A stretch of 54,315 nt of DNA from Verrucomicrobiota bacterium. GTDB taxonomy: Bacteria > Verrucomicrobiota > Verrucomicrobiia > Limisphaerales > JADJPG01. Below, piece after piece: positions 8,445 through 18,220 of this stretch. The stretch spans positions 1 to 54,315 of the forward strand of contig JADJPG010000065.1 in assembly GCA_016713365.1 (NCBI GenBank), read 5' to 3'. A program made the translations under genes and the position numbers. The number at the start of each line of letters is the position of its first letter. Within the stretch, counting starts at the first letter, position 1. Under the pieces are notes generated by a model. It was not told the origin of the DNA. It did no database searches and was given only the letters and a program-made list of their open reading frames with translations.

Positions 8445-9734
8445 TTACGCCTTCCAGAGCTGACCGGGTTTAACGGGAGTGCCCTTCATGGCGTTGCGCG
8501 TGTCCACGATCGCCGTGGCCCATTGCGCCAGGTCCGCATGATTCACCGCCTTGTGCGCCGTAGCAACCACCACGACGTCAAATGAACCAATCGACGCCTT
8601 GTCCCAAGTCACCGACTTGGTCCCTGCCCAGTGACCGTGCTCACGCGTCGGCCGAATCACCGGCACGTGCGGATCGTAATACGCCACGTCCGCGCCGCGC
8701 GCCTTGAACATGTCCAGCAAATGGTAGCTCGGTGATTCGCGATCGTCGTCCACGTCCGGTTTGTAAGCCAGGCCTACGATCAGGACCTTCGAGCCATTGA
8801 TCGACTTCTTCTGCGCATTGAGCGCGTCCGCTGCCCGATGAATGACATACTCCGGCATCGCCGTGTTGATCTCGCCGGCCAGCTCGATGAACTTCGTCGC
8901 CTTACCGTACTCGCGCGCCTTCCACGTGAGATAGAACGGATCGATTGGGATGCAGTGACCGCCCAGGCCAGGCCCGGGATAAAACGCCATGTAACCAAAC
9001 GGCTTCGTGCGCGCGGCTTCAATCACTTCCCACACATCGATGTCCATCGCGCCATAAACGATCTTGAGCTCGTTCACGAGGGCGATGTTCACGCCGCGGA
9101 AAATGTTCTCAAGCAGCTTGGTCGCTTCCGCCACACGGCAGGAGGAAACCGGCACCAGCGTGGTCAGCGCTTTGCCGTAGAGCGTCTTGGTTTTCTCCAG
9201 GCACGCCGGCGTGAGACCACCAATGACTTTCGGAATCGTGGCGACTTTGCTGGCGGGATTACCCGGGTCTTCGCGTTCGGGTGAGAAGGCCAGATGGAAA
9301 TCAACGCCGGCCTTCATCTTCGAACCAGCTTCCAAGGTACGCAGCAAGTCCTCATCGGTCGTGCCCGGATAGGTCGTCGATTCGAGCACCACCAGCGTGC
9401 CCTTGGTCAGGTGCGGCGCGATGGCTTTGCCTGTTTCGAGGATGTAGGAAATATCAGGCTCGCGATTCTTGTTCAGCGGTGTGGGCACGCAAATGATAAC
9501 GGCCTCCACTTCCTTCACCCGGGAGAAATCGGTCGAAGCCGAGAATCGTCCGGCCTTGGTCTGCTCGGCCACCATCTCAGGCTCGATGTGCTTGATGTAG
9601 CTCTGCCCCTTATTGATGGCCTCCACTTTCGGAGGATCGATGTCCAGACCCAGAACTGTCACGCCGGAGCGCGCAAACTGCAGACTCAACGGCAAGCCCA
9701 CGTAACCCAAACCCACTATCGCGATGTTTTTCAT
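8445..9734 (-). CDS. wbpA: UDP-N-acetylglucosamine/-galactosamine 6-dehydrogenase (WbpA/WbpO/TviB class)
   Basis: NAD-dependent nucleotide-sugar dehydrogenase that oxidises C6 of a UDP-HexNAc to the uronic acid, cytosolic. Features: Rossmann motif VGLGYVGLPLSLQ (residues 7-19), ESTTYPGTT (about 120), FSPEREDPGN (about 150), catalytic cysteine in GPGLGGHCIPIDPFYL (about 262) and the C-terminal VGLAYKPDVDDDRESP segment. The EDPGN and DVDDDRESP motifs fit the UDP-HexNAc group better than UDP-glucose dehydrogenase. Length 429 is normal. The epimerase gene starts upstream on the same strand (stop 9790, 55 bases away), so the two probably supply UDP-GlcNAcA/UDP-GalNAcA for a surface polysaccharide. 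The exact substrate epimer is not certain. Confidence 0.9.
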   Translation of the reverse strand: MKNIAIVGLGYVGLPLSLQFARSGVTVLGLDIDPPKVEAINKGQSYIKHIEPEMVAEQTKAGRFSASTDFSRVKEVEAVIICVPTPLNKNREPDISYILETGKAIAPHLTKGTLVVLESTTYPGTTDEDLLRTLEAGSKMKAGVDFHLAFSPEREDPGNPASKVATIPKVIGGLTPACLEKTKTLYGKALTTLVPVSSCRVAEATKLLENIFRGVNIALVNELKIVYGAMDIDVWEVIEAARTKPFGYMAFYPGPGLGGHCIPIDPFYLTWKAREYGKATKFIELAGEINTAMPEYVIHRAADALNAQKKSINGSKVLIVGLAYKPDVDDDRESPSYHLLDMFKARGADVAYYDPHVPVIRPTREHGHWAGTKSVTWDKASIGSFDVVVVATAHKAVNHADLAQWATAIVDTRNAMKGTPVKPGQLWKA

Positions 9735-9789
9735 GCTCTCAAATAATCGGAATCAAACTGAAGTGCTTAACAACGGGATTGAATAAAAC

Positions 9790-10818
9790 TCAATCCTCCA
9801 CGCTCTTCCCGGCGTTCCTATACCAAGCCAGCGCCTCGCGCAAGCCCTCCGCCACCGAACACACCGGATCGTAACCCAGAATTCGCCGTGCTTTTGCCAC
9901 CTCCGCCTGGGAATGGCGAATGTCGCCGGCACGAAAATCCCGGTAGACCGGCTTGAAGTCCTCCACGTGAGGAAACGCCGGGGCTAACTCGGAACGAATC
10001 ATCTCGAACAGTTCGTTCAAGCTGGTGCGACCACCCGCCGCCACATTGAAGACCTCATGACTCCCTGTCTCGAACTCAGACGTTGCCGCGAGCAGGTTGG
10101 CTTGGACGACATTCGCAATGTAACAGAAATCGCGGGTCGTCGAGCCGTCCCCGAAGATTTGAATCTCCCGGTTCGCGATCATCGCCGCCGCCCACAGCGG
10201 AATCACCGCCGCGTAAACCCCATTGGGATCCTGACGCGGACCGAACACGTTGAAATAACGCAAACCGACCGCGGTCATTCCATAGCTGCGACAGAATGCT
10301 CCGGCGTAAACCTCGTTCGCCAGCTTGCTCATCGCATACGGTGACAACGGTTGGACCGGCTGATCCTCGGAGAGGGGCAACGCCGTCGAGTCTCCATAAA
10401 CCGCGCAACTTGAGGCATACACCACCCGACGGACTTTGTGTTCGCGCGCGGCGACCAGCACATTCAAGAAGCCAGTCGTGTTGATGTCATGCGTGGTTGC
10501 CGGGTCAACCATCGACGCTGGAACCGACACTTGAGCCGCTTGATGCAGGATGACATCGATGCCATCGCAAGCTGCCAAGCAAGCTTTCGCATCACGAATA
10601 TCGCCTTCAATCAGCTGAAATCGCGAGTCGCCGAGCGCCTGCAAGAGTCGGAGGTTCTCCGTCTTGCCCGAGGTCAAGTTGTCGAATCCGACCACCGTCT
10701 GCCCGGCGCCGAGCAGGGCTTCCGCGAGACTGGACCCGATGAATCCCGCCACGCCCGTCACCAGCCAACGGCGAGGCGAGGCTTTCAAGGAGGCAAGAGT
10801 CTGTTCGTAACGCGTCAC
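9790..10818 (-). CDS. wbpP: UDP-N-acetylglucosamine 4-epimerase (WbpP-like)
   Basis: Short-chain dehydrogenase/extended SDR family epimerase, 342 residues. The N-terminus MTRYEQTLASL and the following RWLVTGVAGFIGSSLAE align by eye with Pseudomonas WbpP, including its short N-terminal extension before the Rossmann fold. Also visible are the SSCAVYGDS strand, the catalytic SPYAMSKLANE motif (Tyr about 163), GLRYFNVFGPRQDPNG (about 190) and VYRDFRAGDIRHS (about 300). WbpP interconverts UDP-GlcNAc/UDP-GalNAc and the corresponding uronic acids. It sits next to the dehydrogenase gene, which supports joint production of an acidic amino sugar. The gene may share a transcript with moaE/moaD, which lie 98 bases upstream. 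Confidence 0.92.
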   Translation of the reverse strand: MTRYEQTLASLKASPRRWLVTGVAGFIGSSLAEALLGAGQTVVGFDNLTSGKTENLRLLQALGDSRFQLIEGDIRDAKACLAACDGIDVILHQAAQVSVPASMVDPATTHDINTTGFLNVLVAAREHKVRRVVYASSCAVYGDSTALPLSEDQPVQPLSPYAMSKLANEVYAGAFCRSYGMTAVGLRYFNVFGPRQDPNGVYAAVIPLWAAAMIANREIQIFGDGSTTRDFCYIANVVQANLLAATSEFETGSHEVFNVAAGGRTSLNELFEMIRSELAPAFPHVEDFKPVYRDFRAGDIRHSQAEVAKARRILGYDPVCSVAEGLREALAWYRNAGKSVED

Positions 10819-10916
10819 GGCAGGGAAACAGAACGGAAGGAACCGCAGTTGGCTTTAACGTCGTCGAATCCGTTCATCGTTGAGCTAGATTAAGAATCCG
10901 GAATGCGAGTGCCCAG

Positions 10917-11342
10917 TCATTTCACCATCTCGGCGATCGGCTTCTTCCAGATCGGTACCACGCGTTTCATCTCATCAATCAGGTATTGGCATGCCGAAAA
11001 TGCTTCCCCTCGATGCGGCGCTATTACTTCCACCCACAACGACGACTCGTTCACCTCGACCACGCCGATGCGATGCACGAGCCGGATGGATTCAATCGGC
11101 CAGCGGCGCTCAATCTCGGCAAAGATCAGGTCGAACTGGTGCATCACCATCTTCTCAAACGCCTCGTATTCGATCGCTCGAATCGGTGCTTCCCCTTCAC
11201 TCCCGCGCACGACACCGGAAAAGTAAACCGCCGCACCCATCCCTGCGGACATATTGCGCTCCTTCAGCAACGCCGGTTCATCAATCGGCTCGGAAGTCAA
11301 AAATACAGAACGCCTCATACTCATCGCATTCGCCATCCTCAC
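10917..11342 (-). CDS. moaE: molybdopterin synthase catalytic subunit MoaE
   Basis: Large subunit of molybdopterin synthase, which transfers sulfur from MoaD thiocarboxylate to precursor Z. Diagnostic stretches are FSGVVRGSEGE (about 42), IEYEAFEKM (about 57), VHRIGVVEVNESS (about 90), APHRGEAFSACQYLID (about 110) and the C-terminal VPIWKKPI with catalytic lysines. 141 residues, as expected. It begins 3 bases after the moaD stop, consistent with translational coupling. No other Moco biosynthesis gene is in the window. Confidence 0.95.
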   Translation of the reverse strand: MRMANAMSMRRSVFLTSEPIDEPALLKERNMSAGMGAAVYFSGVVRGSEGEAPIRAIEYEAFEKMVMHQFDLIFAEIERRWPIESIRLVHRIGVVEVNESSLWVEVIAPHRGEAFSACQYLIDEMKRVVPIWKKPIAEMVK

Positions 11343-11345
11343 GCT

Positions 11346-11591
11346 TCAACCACCCTGCACTGGAGGAAACAGCGCCACCTCCTCGCCGTCTTTTAGCACG
11401 TAATCGCGCGGCTGATAATCCACACCCACGGCCAGCAGGGTCGACTTCCGCATCGGCTCCAGTTTCGGATAATCCTTGAGCAATCTTTCAAACAATTCCC
11501 CCAGCGTCGCGCCGTCAGCCATCGCCACCGTGGTTAATGAAACACCCGCCAACTCCTTGAAATAGGAATAGAAGGTGACGCGTATGTTCAT
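11346..11591 (-). CDS. moaD: molybdopterin synthase sulfur carrier subunit MoaD
   Basis: 81-residue ubiquitin-fold sulfur carrier ending in the diagnostic FPPVQGG with the terminal GG that is adenylated and thiocarboxylated. ATG 11591 (MNIRVTFYSYF) is the right length for MoaD; an in-frame upstream extension is unlike the family. First gene of the moaD-moaE pair. Divergent from the giant surface-protein gene across 182 bases. Confidence 0.93.
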   Translation of the reverse strand: MNIRVTFYSYFKELAGVSLTTVAMADGATLGELFERLLKDYPKLEPMRKSTLLAVGVDYQPRDYVLKDGEEVALFPPVQGG

Positions 11592-11773
11592 TGCGAGGGA
11601 CACATTGGATGGACGTAACGTCTTCAGCAAGTCTGCCGATGGTTCAAGGAGCGGTATCCCACGGGTTACCAATTGTTTTCGACCGACGAATCGATTTAAG
11701 TACTGACCATATCATGTCCCGTCGTGCCAGACCGTCGTATTGTCTTTGCGGACAAATCCCGCCGCTTTTCCTC

Positions 11774-14700
11774 ATGAAGACGTTCCTTCGCTGTGTCCTT
11801 CTCGCGCTGACACTTTTCGGCCAAGCCACCGCAGCGCCCGCCAGCCTCAAGCTCATCACCCCCGCTGGTTATCTCACAAACATCCCGGTCCTCGTTCGCA
11901 TCGAGGCCCTCGATGCCGCGGGCGCTCCCGACCGCGAACTCTGGGACGCCGATGTCACGCTCTCCGCCTCCGCCGGCTTCACGCTCTCCACCAATCGCAT
12001 CATCCTGCGCAACGGCGTGGGCAGCGGGCTCGTTGCACTTTCCGGCACCGGCAGCGCCACCGTGACCGCAACTCTCGGCGCCCTCTCGGCAAATCGCACA
12101 CTCACCAGCCTCACCGGCAACCCAGTCACCTCCATCGGTGGAACGCTCAGCGGAAACACGATCTGGAACGGCATCATCCGCATCACGAATACCGTCACCG
12201 TTCCCGCCGGAACGACTCTCACCATTCAGTCCAACACGCTCGTGCTGATCGACGGCGTTGCGTCCGGAACCGCCGGCGCGGGGTTCATTATCAACGGCAC
12301 CATCAGCACTGAGGGCACTGAAACGCATCCCGTCACCATCACCTGCGGGAACGCCGCGCACCGCTGGGGACAGATTCGCCACGACAACGCCCAGCCTTCC
12401 ACCTACCACCACACCATCATCACCCGGGCAGGACGCGCTCCGGGAGAAGGTCACACCGGTCAAGCCCCCGTCATCCGTCCAAATAATTCCACGATCGTCT
12501 TCGAGAACTGCAGCCTGACCGACCACGCTGAAGCAAACGGAACGCCGGGAAAGATTGGTTACGGCATCAACTCCGATCTCACCTTCCGCAATTGCCTGCT
12601 TTCCCGCGCCCGCACCGGCCCTGAGATTCAAGGTACTGCCCTGCTCGCCACCAATTGCTGGTTCATCGACATGCGCGGGCCCGACGATTCCGACGGGATC
12701 TATCTCCACGGCCAACAGGTCGGTCAGCAAATCAAAATCAGCCACTGCGTCTTCGCTGGCGGCGATGACGACGGCATCGACACGCTCGACTCCGTCGTGA
12801 ACGTCGACAACACCATCCTGCGCGACTGGAACAGCGTCATCGAAGACGCCAAGGCCGTCAGCGTCTTCAGCGGCGCCACGCATCTGCGCCGTTGCTTGAT
12901 TACCGACAGCACCGTCGGCGTCTCCGCCAAGACCGGCGCCGGCTCCTCCGTCACCGTCACGATCAACAACTCCACCATCGTCAACAACCTGACCAACGTC
13001 CTCGCACAGTTCAAAGCCAACGCGCCCGGCCCCGTCGTCGATTACCGCATCACGAATTCAGTCCTCTGGGGCGGCGACGCCGTGCAATCCGACTTCGCCG
13101 CCACCAACTTCACCATCGTCTACTCCGATCTCTCCGAAGTGTGGCCCGGCACGGGCAACCTCAACAGCGATCCGCTCTTCGTGAACGCCGGCTCGCGCAA
13201 CTTCCGGCTCCTGCCCGGCTCGCCTTGCATCAATTCCGGCGATCCGGCTTCACCGACCGACCCCGACGGCAGCCGCGCCGACATGGGCTTCTTCCAAGCC
13301 GCTGCGAGCGGACTCTTCGCCAGCCTCAGCGCTCCAGCGTATAACAGCACGTTCACGCAACCGGCCAATCTTACGCTCGAAGCCAGTGCGAGTTCGACCA
13401 GCAGCACCGTGACCAACGTCGAATTCTTCCAAGGCACGACCAAGCTCGGCGAAGACACGAGCGCGCCTTACAGCTTCGCCTGGAACAACGTCTCCGCAGG
13501 AATCTATATCCTCACGGCGGTCGCCAGCGACGCTTCCGGACTTCGTGCCACTTCGGCGCCCGTGAACATCACCGTCAACAACACCGGCCAGCCGACCACC
13601 AACACCGTGATTCCGCTCGGCAGCAGTTGGGCGTTCCTCGACAACGGCAGCGATCAAGGCACGAACTGGAGCGAGCGCACGTTCGATTCCAGCTCGTGGT
13701 CGAACGGCGTCGCGCCACTGGGTTACTGCACCTCCGCCTGCGGCTACGGCATCGCCACCACCGTCAGCTTTGGCGGCGTGCCGAACGCAAAATTCATCAC
13801 CACCTACTTCCGGCGCAGCTTCAACGTCGCGAATCCCGCGCAAGTCACCGGACTCGTGCTCAACATGATCAAGGACGACGGCGCCGTGGTTTACCTCAAC
13901 GGCGTGGAGGTTCATCGCGTGAACATGCCAGCCGGAGACATCACCAGCGCGACTCCCGCCGCTGGCGCCTCGAATTATCCCTTCGAACAAACTCTCCTGC
14001 CCGCCGCCGCACTCAATGCACTCATCGCCGGCGCAAACGTCCTCGCCATTGAGGTTCATCAGGGCAACGCCACCAGCTCCGATCTCGCACTCGACGCGCA
14101 GCTCGATCTGATTCTCTCCGCCTCGACCGATCTTCCACCGCTGGTCACCATGACAGCACCAGCCAACAACACGATCTTCGCCGCGCCCGCCAGCTTCACG
14201 GTCAACGCCGCCGCGTCGGACAGCGATGGTTTCGTGACGAACGTCGCCTTCTTCGCGAACACGACGAAACTCGCCGACGACACCACGGCTCCCTACAACT
14301 TCGGCGTCGCCGGCCTCGCTGCAGGAAGCTACGCGCTCACCGCGGTTGCTCGCGACAACACCGGTCTCTCTACCACCTCTGCGCCCGTCAACATCGTCGT
14401 CAGCGCCAACACCGCCGCCCCCGTTGTCTTCGCGAAGACTCCCGCCCCCGGCAATCTCACCAGCCTCACGCAAATCACCGTCACCTTCAGCAAAGACGTC
14501 AGCGGCGTGAATGCGTCTGACCTGCTCATCAACGGCACACCAGCCACCGGCGTGACTGGCGTGGGAAGCGGAACTTCCGCCAGCAACTACTTTTTCACCT
14601 TCCCGCAACCTGCCTACGGACCGGTTTCCATTACGTGGACCGCGAGCCACGGCATTACCGACCTCTTCACACCTCCAGCGGCATTCAACCCTAGCGGTGT

Positions 14701-17700
14701 CGGCGCCACATGGTCGTATGCGTTGCTGGATTCCACACCGCCTGTGGTCGCCAGCATCGATCCCACTCCCGGGTCGGGCGTCACCTCGCTCACATCGATC
14801 TCGCTTACGTTCAGCGAAGCCGTGACCGGCGTGAACGCATCGGACCTGCTCATCAACGCCGCACCGGCAAGCGCGTTATCCGGCACCGGCGCGGGACCGT
14901 ACGTCTTCAGCTTCCCCCAACCACCGCTCGGCAACGTCTCTGTCGCATGGGCCCCCGCTCACGGCATTCTTGATGAAACCGGCAACGGGTTTGCCGGGGG
15001 CGCGTGGAGTTACACGCTCGATACGAACGCAGCGGGCGTCGTGATCTCCGAAATCATGTACCACCCGTCCTCAGAGAACGTTCTCGAGGAATACATCGAG
15101 CTGCACAACAAGGGAGCTTCCGCTGTAAACCTGAACGGCTGGCGTCTCTCCGCCGGTGTTCAGTTCACCTTCACGAACGTTTCGATTCCGGCGGGCGGTT
15201 TCCTCGTCGTCGCGGCGAACACTAATGCCTTCGCCGCGAAGTATCCCGGCGTGACGAACGTCGTAGGGAACTGGACCGGCTTCCTGAACAACAGCAGCGA
15301 GGACATCGACCTCGACAATCAGTTCGGCGCGCGGGTCGACAGCGTGGAATACGCGGATGAAGGTGACTGGGCGGTACGTCAGCGTGGTGAACTCGACCTC
15401 GGCCATCGCGGCTGGGTTTGGTTCAAGGAACCCGATGGCCTCGGCAAATCACTGGAGCTGCTTAATCCGAATCTCTCAAACAACGAGGGCCAAAACTGGG
15501 CCGCCAGTCGCACGACCCAAGGCACGCCCGGACGCGCGAATTCCGTCCTCACGAACAACCTCGCCCCGATGATTCTCGGCACGGCGCATCTGCCGGTCGT
15601 TCCGCGGTCCACCGATAGCGTCGTGATCACAGCCCGCATCGTGGACGAATCGCCGAGCGGCATTTCCGTCACCTTGTTCCATCGCGTCGATGCCGCCACT
15701 CCACCGGCCTTCAGCAGCATGACGATGCGCGATGACGGATTGAGTGGTGACACGGCCGCCAACGACGGCCTTTACAGCGCCGTGTTGCCCGCGCAGGCGA
15801 ACGGTTCCGTCGTCGAGTTCTATATTCAGGCCACGGATCAGTCCGGCAAATCCCGCACATGGCCCGCGCCGGCCATTGCTTCCACCGACGATGGCAGCGG
15901 ACCGACCGGTCAGGTCGCGAACGCGCTCTATCAAGTCGATGATTCGACCTATACCGGCACGCAGCCGCTCTACAAAATCATCATGACCGAAAACGAGCGC
16001 GCCGAGCTTGCCGTCATCCCGAGCCAAAGCTCGTTGCAGGGACCGAACTCGCAGATGAACGCCACCTTCATCAGCATCGATGGCGCGGGAACGTCGGCTC
16101 ATTACCTCGTCGGCGTGCGCAACCGCGGTCACGGCAGCCGCACGGCGAATCCTCCGAACTACCACGTCGCCTTCCGCAGCGATGACGCGTGGAAGAACGT
16201 CGCCGGACTCAACCTCAACACCCGCTTCACTCACCTGCAGCACTTCGGCAGCATCCTCGCACGCAAGTCCGGCGTGGACGGGGCGGATTCCGTCGCCGTG
16301 CAGGTGCGCGTGAACAACCAGAACCGCGCGAGCAGCGGCTCGCCGATGTTCGGTTCCTACGCCGCGAACGAGGACATCTCCGGCGACTGGTCCGGAAATC
16401 ATTTCCCGGACGACGGCAATGGAAACATTTATCGCGTCGTCCGCGACATCGCGCCGCCGGATTTCACCTATCGCGGCGAAGACCCGAACGCCTACACGAA
16501 CACATTCTTCAAGGCCTCGAACGAGAGCGAAAACAACTGGACCGATCTTGTCGGCATGCTGCGCGTCGTCGGCATCAACAACGCCACGTCATTCACCACC
16601 GAGAACGTCCGCCAGGTCGTCAACGTCGAGCAATGGATGCGGCACCTCGCCTTCATGACCATCGTGAACAATCGCGAGAGCGGTCTGAACACCGGTTACA
16701 ACGACGATTACTTCATGTATGCCGGCGTGAACGATCCGCGGTTTATTCTCAGTTACTGGGATCTAGATACCATCCTCGGCGGCGGCGATTCGCCCGGAGC
16801 CACCACCAGCGGCATCTACGATTCGACGGCGAACAACGGCTCCGGTCAGGCGATGGATCGTTTCCTTCGCTGGCCGGACTTCGAACCGATCTACATCCAG
16901 ACGATTCGCGATCTGCTGAATACCACGTTTGAACCAAATTCATTCAACGCGTCGATCGACGATCAGCTCGGCAGCTACGTTCCCGCCGCGACCATCACCA
17001 GCATCAAGACATGGATGAGCGCCCGCCGAACTTATCTCCTCTCCATTCTCCCGGAAATCGGCGTCACCAACGCGCCCATCGCCACCATCACCGGCACGCC
17101 GCGTTCACCAACTCCGCTCACGAGCGCCGCGTTGACCATCGGTGGTTCGGATGTCGTCTCCTACCGTGCTTCGGTCAATGGCACAGCGTTCGGCGCTGAA
17201 ACGCCGGTCGCCACACCCATCACTCTCACCAGCCTCGCCAATGGCATTCACTCCGTCGCCGTCATCGGCAAGCACGCAAACGGGACGTGGCAGGCCGAAT
17301 CCAACGCGACTCTTCGCACCTGGGTTGTGAACACCGCGTGGCCTGGCGTTCGACTCAACGAGATCCTCGCGCAGAACGACAGCGCAGTTAATCACTCTGG
17401 AACCTTCCCGGACCTGATCGAGTTCTTCAACGAGAGCGGCTCGACCGTCGACCTCTCCGGCCTGCGCCTCACGGACGACGCCGCCAATCCCAACAAGTTC
17501 ACCTTCCCCGCCGGCACCACACTCGCCGCCGGCGCGCGACTCGTCGTCTACGCGAACAACCCCGACGCCACGCCTGGCCTGCACCTCGGCTTCTCGATCG
17601 ATGCCACAGGGGAAAGCCTCTACCTCATCGACCGCGCCTCCAGCAGCAGCGCGGTCCTCGATGCGGTCACGTTCGGCCTGCAACTTCCCAATCTCTCGAT

Positions 17701-18220
17701 CGGCCGCGTCAATGGCGGCGACTGGACGCTAACGCAGCCGACCTTCGGTGCCGCGAACGTCGCGCAAAGCCTCGGCAATCCCGCGACGCTGAAGATCAAC
17801 GAATGGCTCGCTGCTGGCGTTCCTCCGACGCCGGACGATTTCGTCGAGATCTACAACCCGGACCCGTTGCCGGTCGCGCTCGGCGGATTGCACCTCACCG
17901 ACCGGCCAAACGGCATTCCGCGCCTCAGCGAGATCGCCGCGCTTAGCTTTATCAGCGGCGGCGGATTCCGCGTGTTCACGGCAGATGGCAAGAGCACCCC
18001 GGCTGATCACGCAAACTTCGGCCTCTCCGTCGAGCAGGGGAAATCGCGCTCACCACGGCGACCGGCACCGTCATCGATCACGTCATCTACGGGCCGCAAC
18101 AGATTGGCGTTTCGTCCGGCCGCTGCAGCGATGGCGCGCTCTCGCAGAAGGCGCTCTCGATTCCCACGCCCGGTTCGCCGAACGCCTGCCCGCCCGCGCC
18201 ACCGACACCGCTCACGGTGA
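11774..18220 (+). CDS. giant exported modular protein, N-terminal part (beta-helix, Ig-like, LTD, CotH); frameshifted at about 18040
   Basis: ATG 11774 begins a clear Sec signal peptide (residues 1-21, ending ATAA). Modules in order, with approximate residues: Ig-like 24-120; right-handed parallel beta-helix with ENCSLTDH/FRNCLLSRA-type rungs 125-500; Ig-like 511-606; galactose-binding-like sandwich with DDGAVVYLNGVEVHRVNMP 609-786; Ig-like 788-878; two SbsA-type Ig domains (VTFSKDVSGVNASDLLING) 880-1086; lamin-tail domain (VVISEIMYHP) 1089-1215; Ig-like; CotH kinase-like domain 1396-1763 with VGVRNRGHGSR and ILSYWDLDTILGGGDS; Ig-like; two more LTDs. After the G run at 18037-18040 this frame turns into a basic, repeat-poor tail and stops at 18220, while the LTD continues in the other frame and joins the next entry. 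Probably cell-surface or secreted; function unknown. Confidence 0.9.
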   Translation: MKTFLRCVLLALTLFGQATAAPASLKLITPAGYLTNIPVLVRIEALDAAGAPDRELWDADVTLSASAGFTLSTNRIILRNGVGSGLVALSGTGSATVTATLGALSANRTLTSLTGNPVTSIGGTLSGNTIWNGIIRITNTVTVPAGTTLTIQSNTLVLIDGVASGTAGAGFIINGTISTEGTETHPVTITCGNAAHRWGQIRHDNAQPSTYHHTIITRAGRAPGEGHTGQAPVIRPNNSTIVFENCSLTDHAEANGTPGKIGYGINSDLTFRNCLLSRARTGPEIQGTALLATNCWFIDMRGPDDSDGIYLHGQQVGQQIKISHCVFAGGDDDGIDTLDSVVNVDNTILRDWNSVIEDAKAVSVFSGATHLRRCLITDSTVGVSAKTGAGSSVTVTINNSTIVNNLTNVLAQFKANAPGPVVDYRITNSVLWGGDAVQSDFAATNFTIVYSDLSEVWPGTGNLNSDPLFVNAGSRNFRLLPGSPCINSGDPASPTDPDGSRADMGFFQAAASGLFASLSAPAYNSTFTQPANLTLEASASSTSSTVTNVEFFQGTTKLGEDTSAPYSFAWNNVSAGIYILTAVASDASGLRATSAPVNITVNNTGQPTTNTVIPLGSSWAFLDNGSDQGTNWSERTFDSSSWSNGVAPLGYCTSACGYGIATTVSFGGVPNAKFITTYFRRSFNVANPAQVTGLVLNMIKDDGAVVYLNGVEVHRVNMPAGDITSATPAAGASNYPFEQTLLPAAALNALIAGANVLAIEVHQGNATSSDLALDAQLDLILSASTDLPPLVTMTAPANNTIFAAPASFTVNAAASDSDGFVTNVAFFANTTKLADDTTAPYNFGVAGLAAGSYALTAVARDNTGLSTTSAPVNIVVSANTAAPVVFAKTPAPGNLTSLTQITVTFSKDVSGVNASDLLINGTPATGVTGVGSGTSASNYFFTFPQPAYGPVSITWTASHGITDLFTPPAAFNPSGVGATWSYALLDSTPPVVASIDPTPGSGVTSLTSISLTFSEAVTGVNASDLLINAAPASALSGTGAGPYVFSFPQPPLGNVSVAWAPAHGILDETGNGFAGGAWSYTLDTNAAGVVISEIMYHPSSENVLEEYIELHNKGASAVNLNGWRLSAGVQFTFTNVSIPAGGFLVVAANTNAFAAKYPGVTNVVGNWTGFLNNSSEDIDLDNQFGARVDSVEYADEGDWAVRQRGELDLGHRGWVWFKEPDGLGKSLELLNPNLSNNEGQNWAASRTTQGTPGRANSVLTNNLAPMILGTAHLPVVPRSTDSVVITARIVDESPSGISVTLFHRVDAATPPAFSSMTMRDDGLSGDTAANDGLYSAVLPAQANGSVVEFYIQATDQSGKSRTWPAPAIASTDDGSGPTGQVANALYQVDDSTYTGTQPLYKIIMTENERAELAVIPSQSSLQGPNSQMNATFISIDGAGTSAHYLVGVRNRGHGSRTANPPNYHVAFRSDDAWKNVAGLNLNTRFTHLQHFGSILARKSGVDGADSVAVQVRVNNQNRASSGSPMFGSYAANEDISGDWSGNHFPDDGNGNIYRVVRDIAPPDFTYRGEDPNAYTNTFFKASNESENNWTDLVGMLRVVGINNATSFTTENVRQVVNVEQWMRHLAFMTIVNNRESGLNTGYNDDYFMYAGVNDPRFILSYWDLDTILGGGDSPGATTSGIYDSTANNGSGQAMDRFLRWPDFEPIYIQTIRDLLNTTFEPNSFNASIDDQLGSYVPAATITSIKTWMSARRTYLLSILPEIGVTNAPIATITGTPRSPTPLTSAALTIGGSDVVSYRASVNGTAFGAETPVATPITLTSLANGIHSVAVIGKHANGTWQAESNATLRTWVVNTAWPGVRLNEILAQNDSAVNHSGTFPDLIEFFNESGSTVDLSGLRLTDDAANPNKFTFPAGTTLAAGARLVVYANNPDATPGLHLGFSIDATGESLYLIDRASSSSAVLDAVTFGLQLPNLSIGRVNGGDWTLTQPTFGAANVAQSLGNPATLKINEWLAAGVPPTPDDFVEIYNPDPLPVALGGLHLTDRPNGIPRLSEIAALSFISGGGFRVFTADGKSTPADHANFGLSVEQGKSRSPRRPAPSSITSSTGRNRLAFRPAAAAMARSRRRRSRFPRPVRRTPARPRHRHRSR

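Noticed and set aside
18035..18043. Programmed -1 ribosomal frameshift at CAG GGG AAA
   Set aside because: The site does not fit the X XXY YYZ slippery pattern (the A-site AAA tRNA would re-pair poorly with GAA) and I see no obvious stimulatory structure, so an indel or sequencing error is the simpler explanation.
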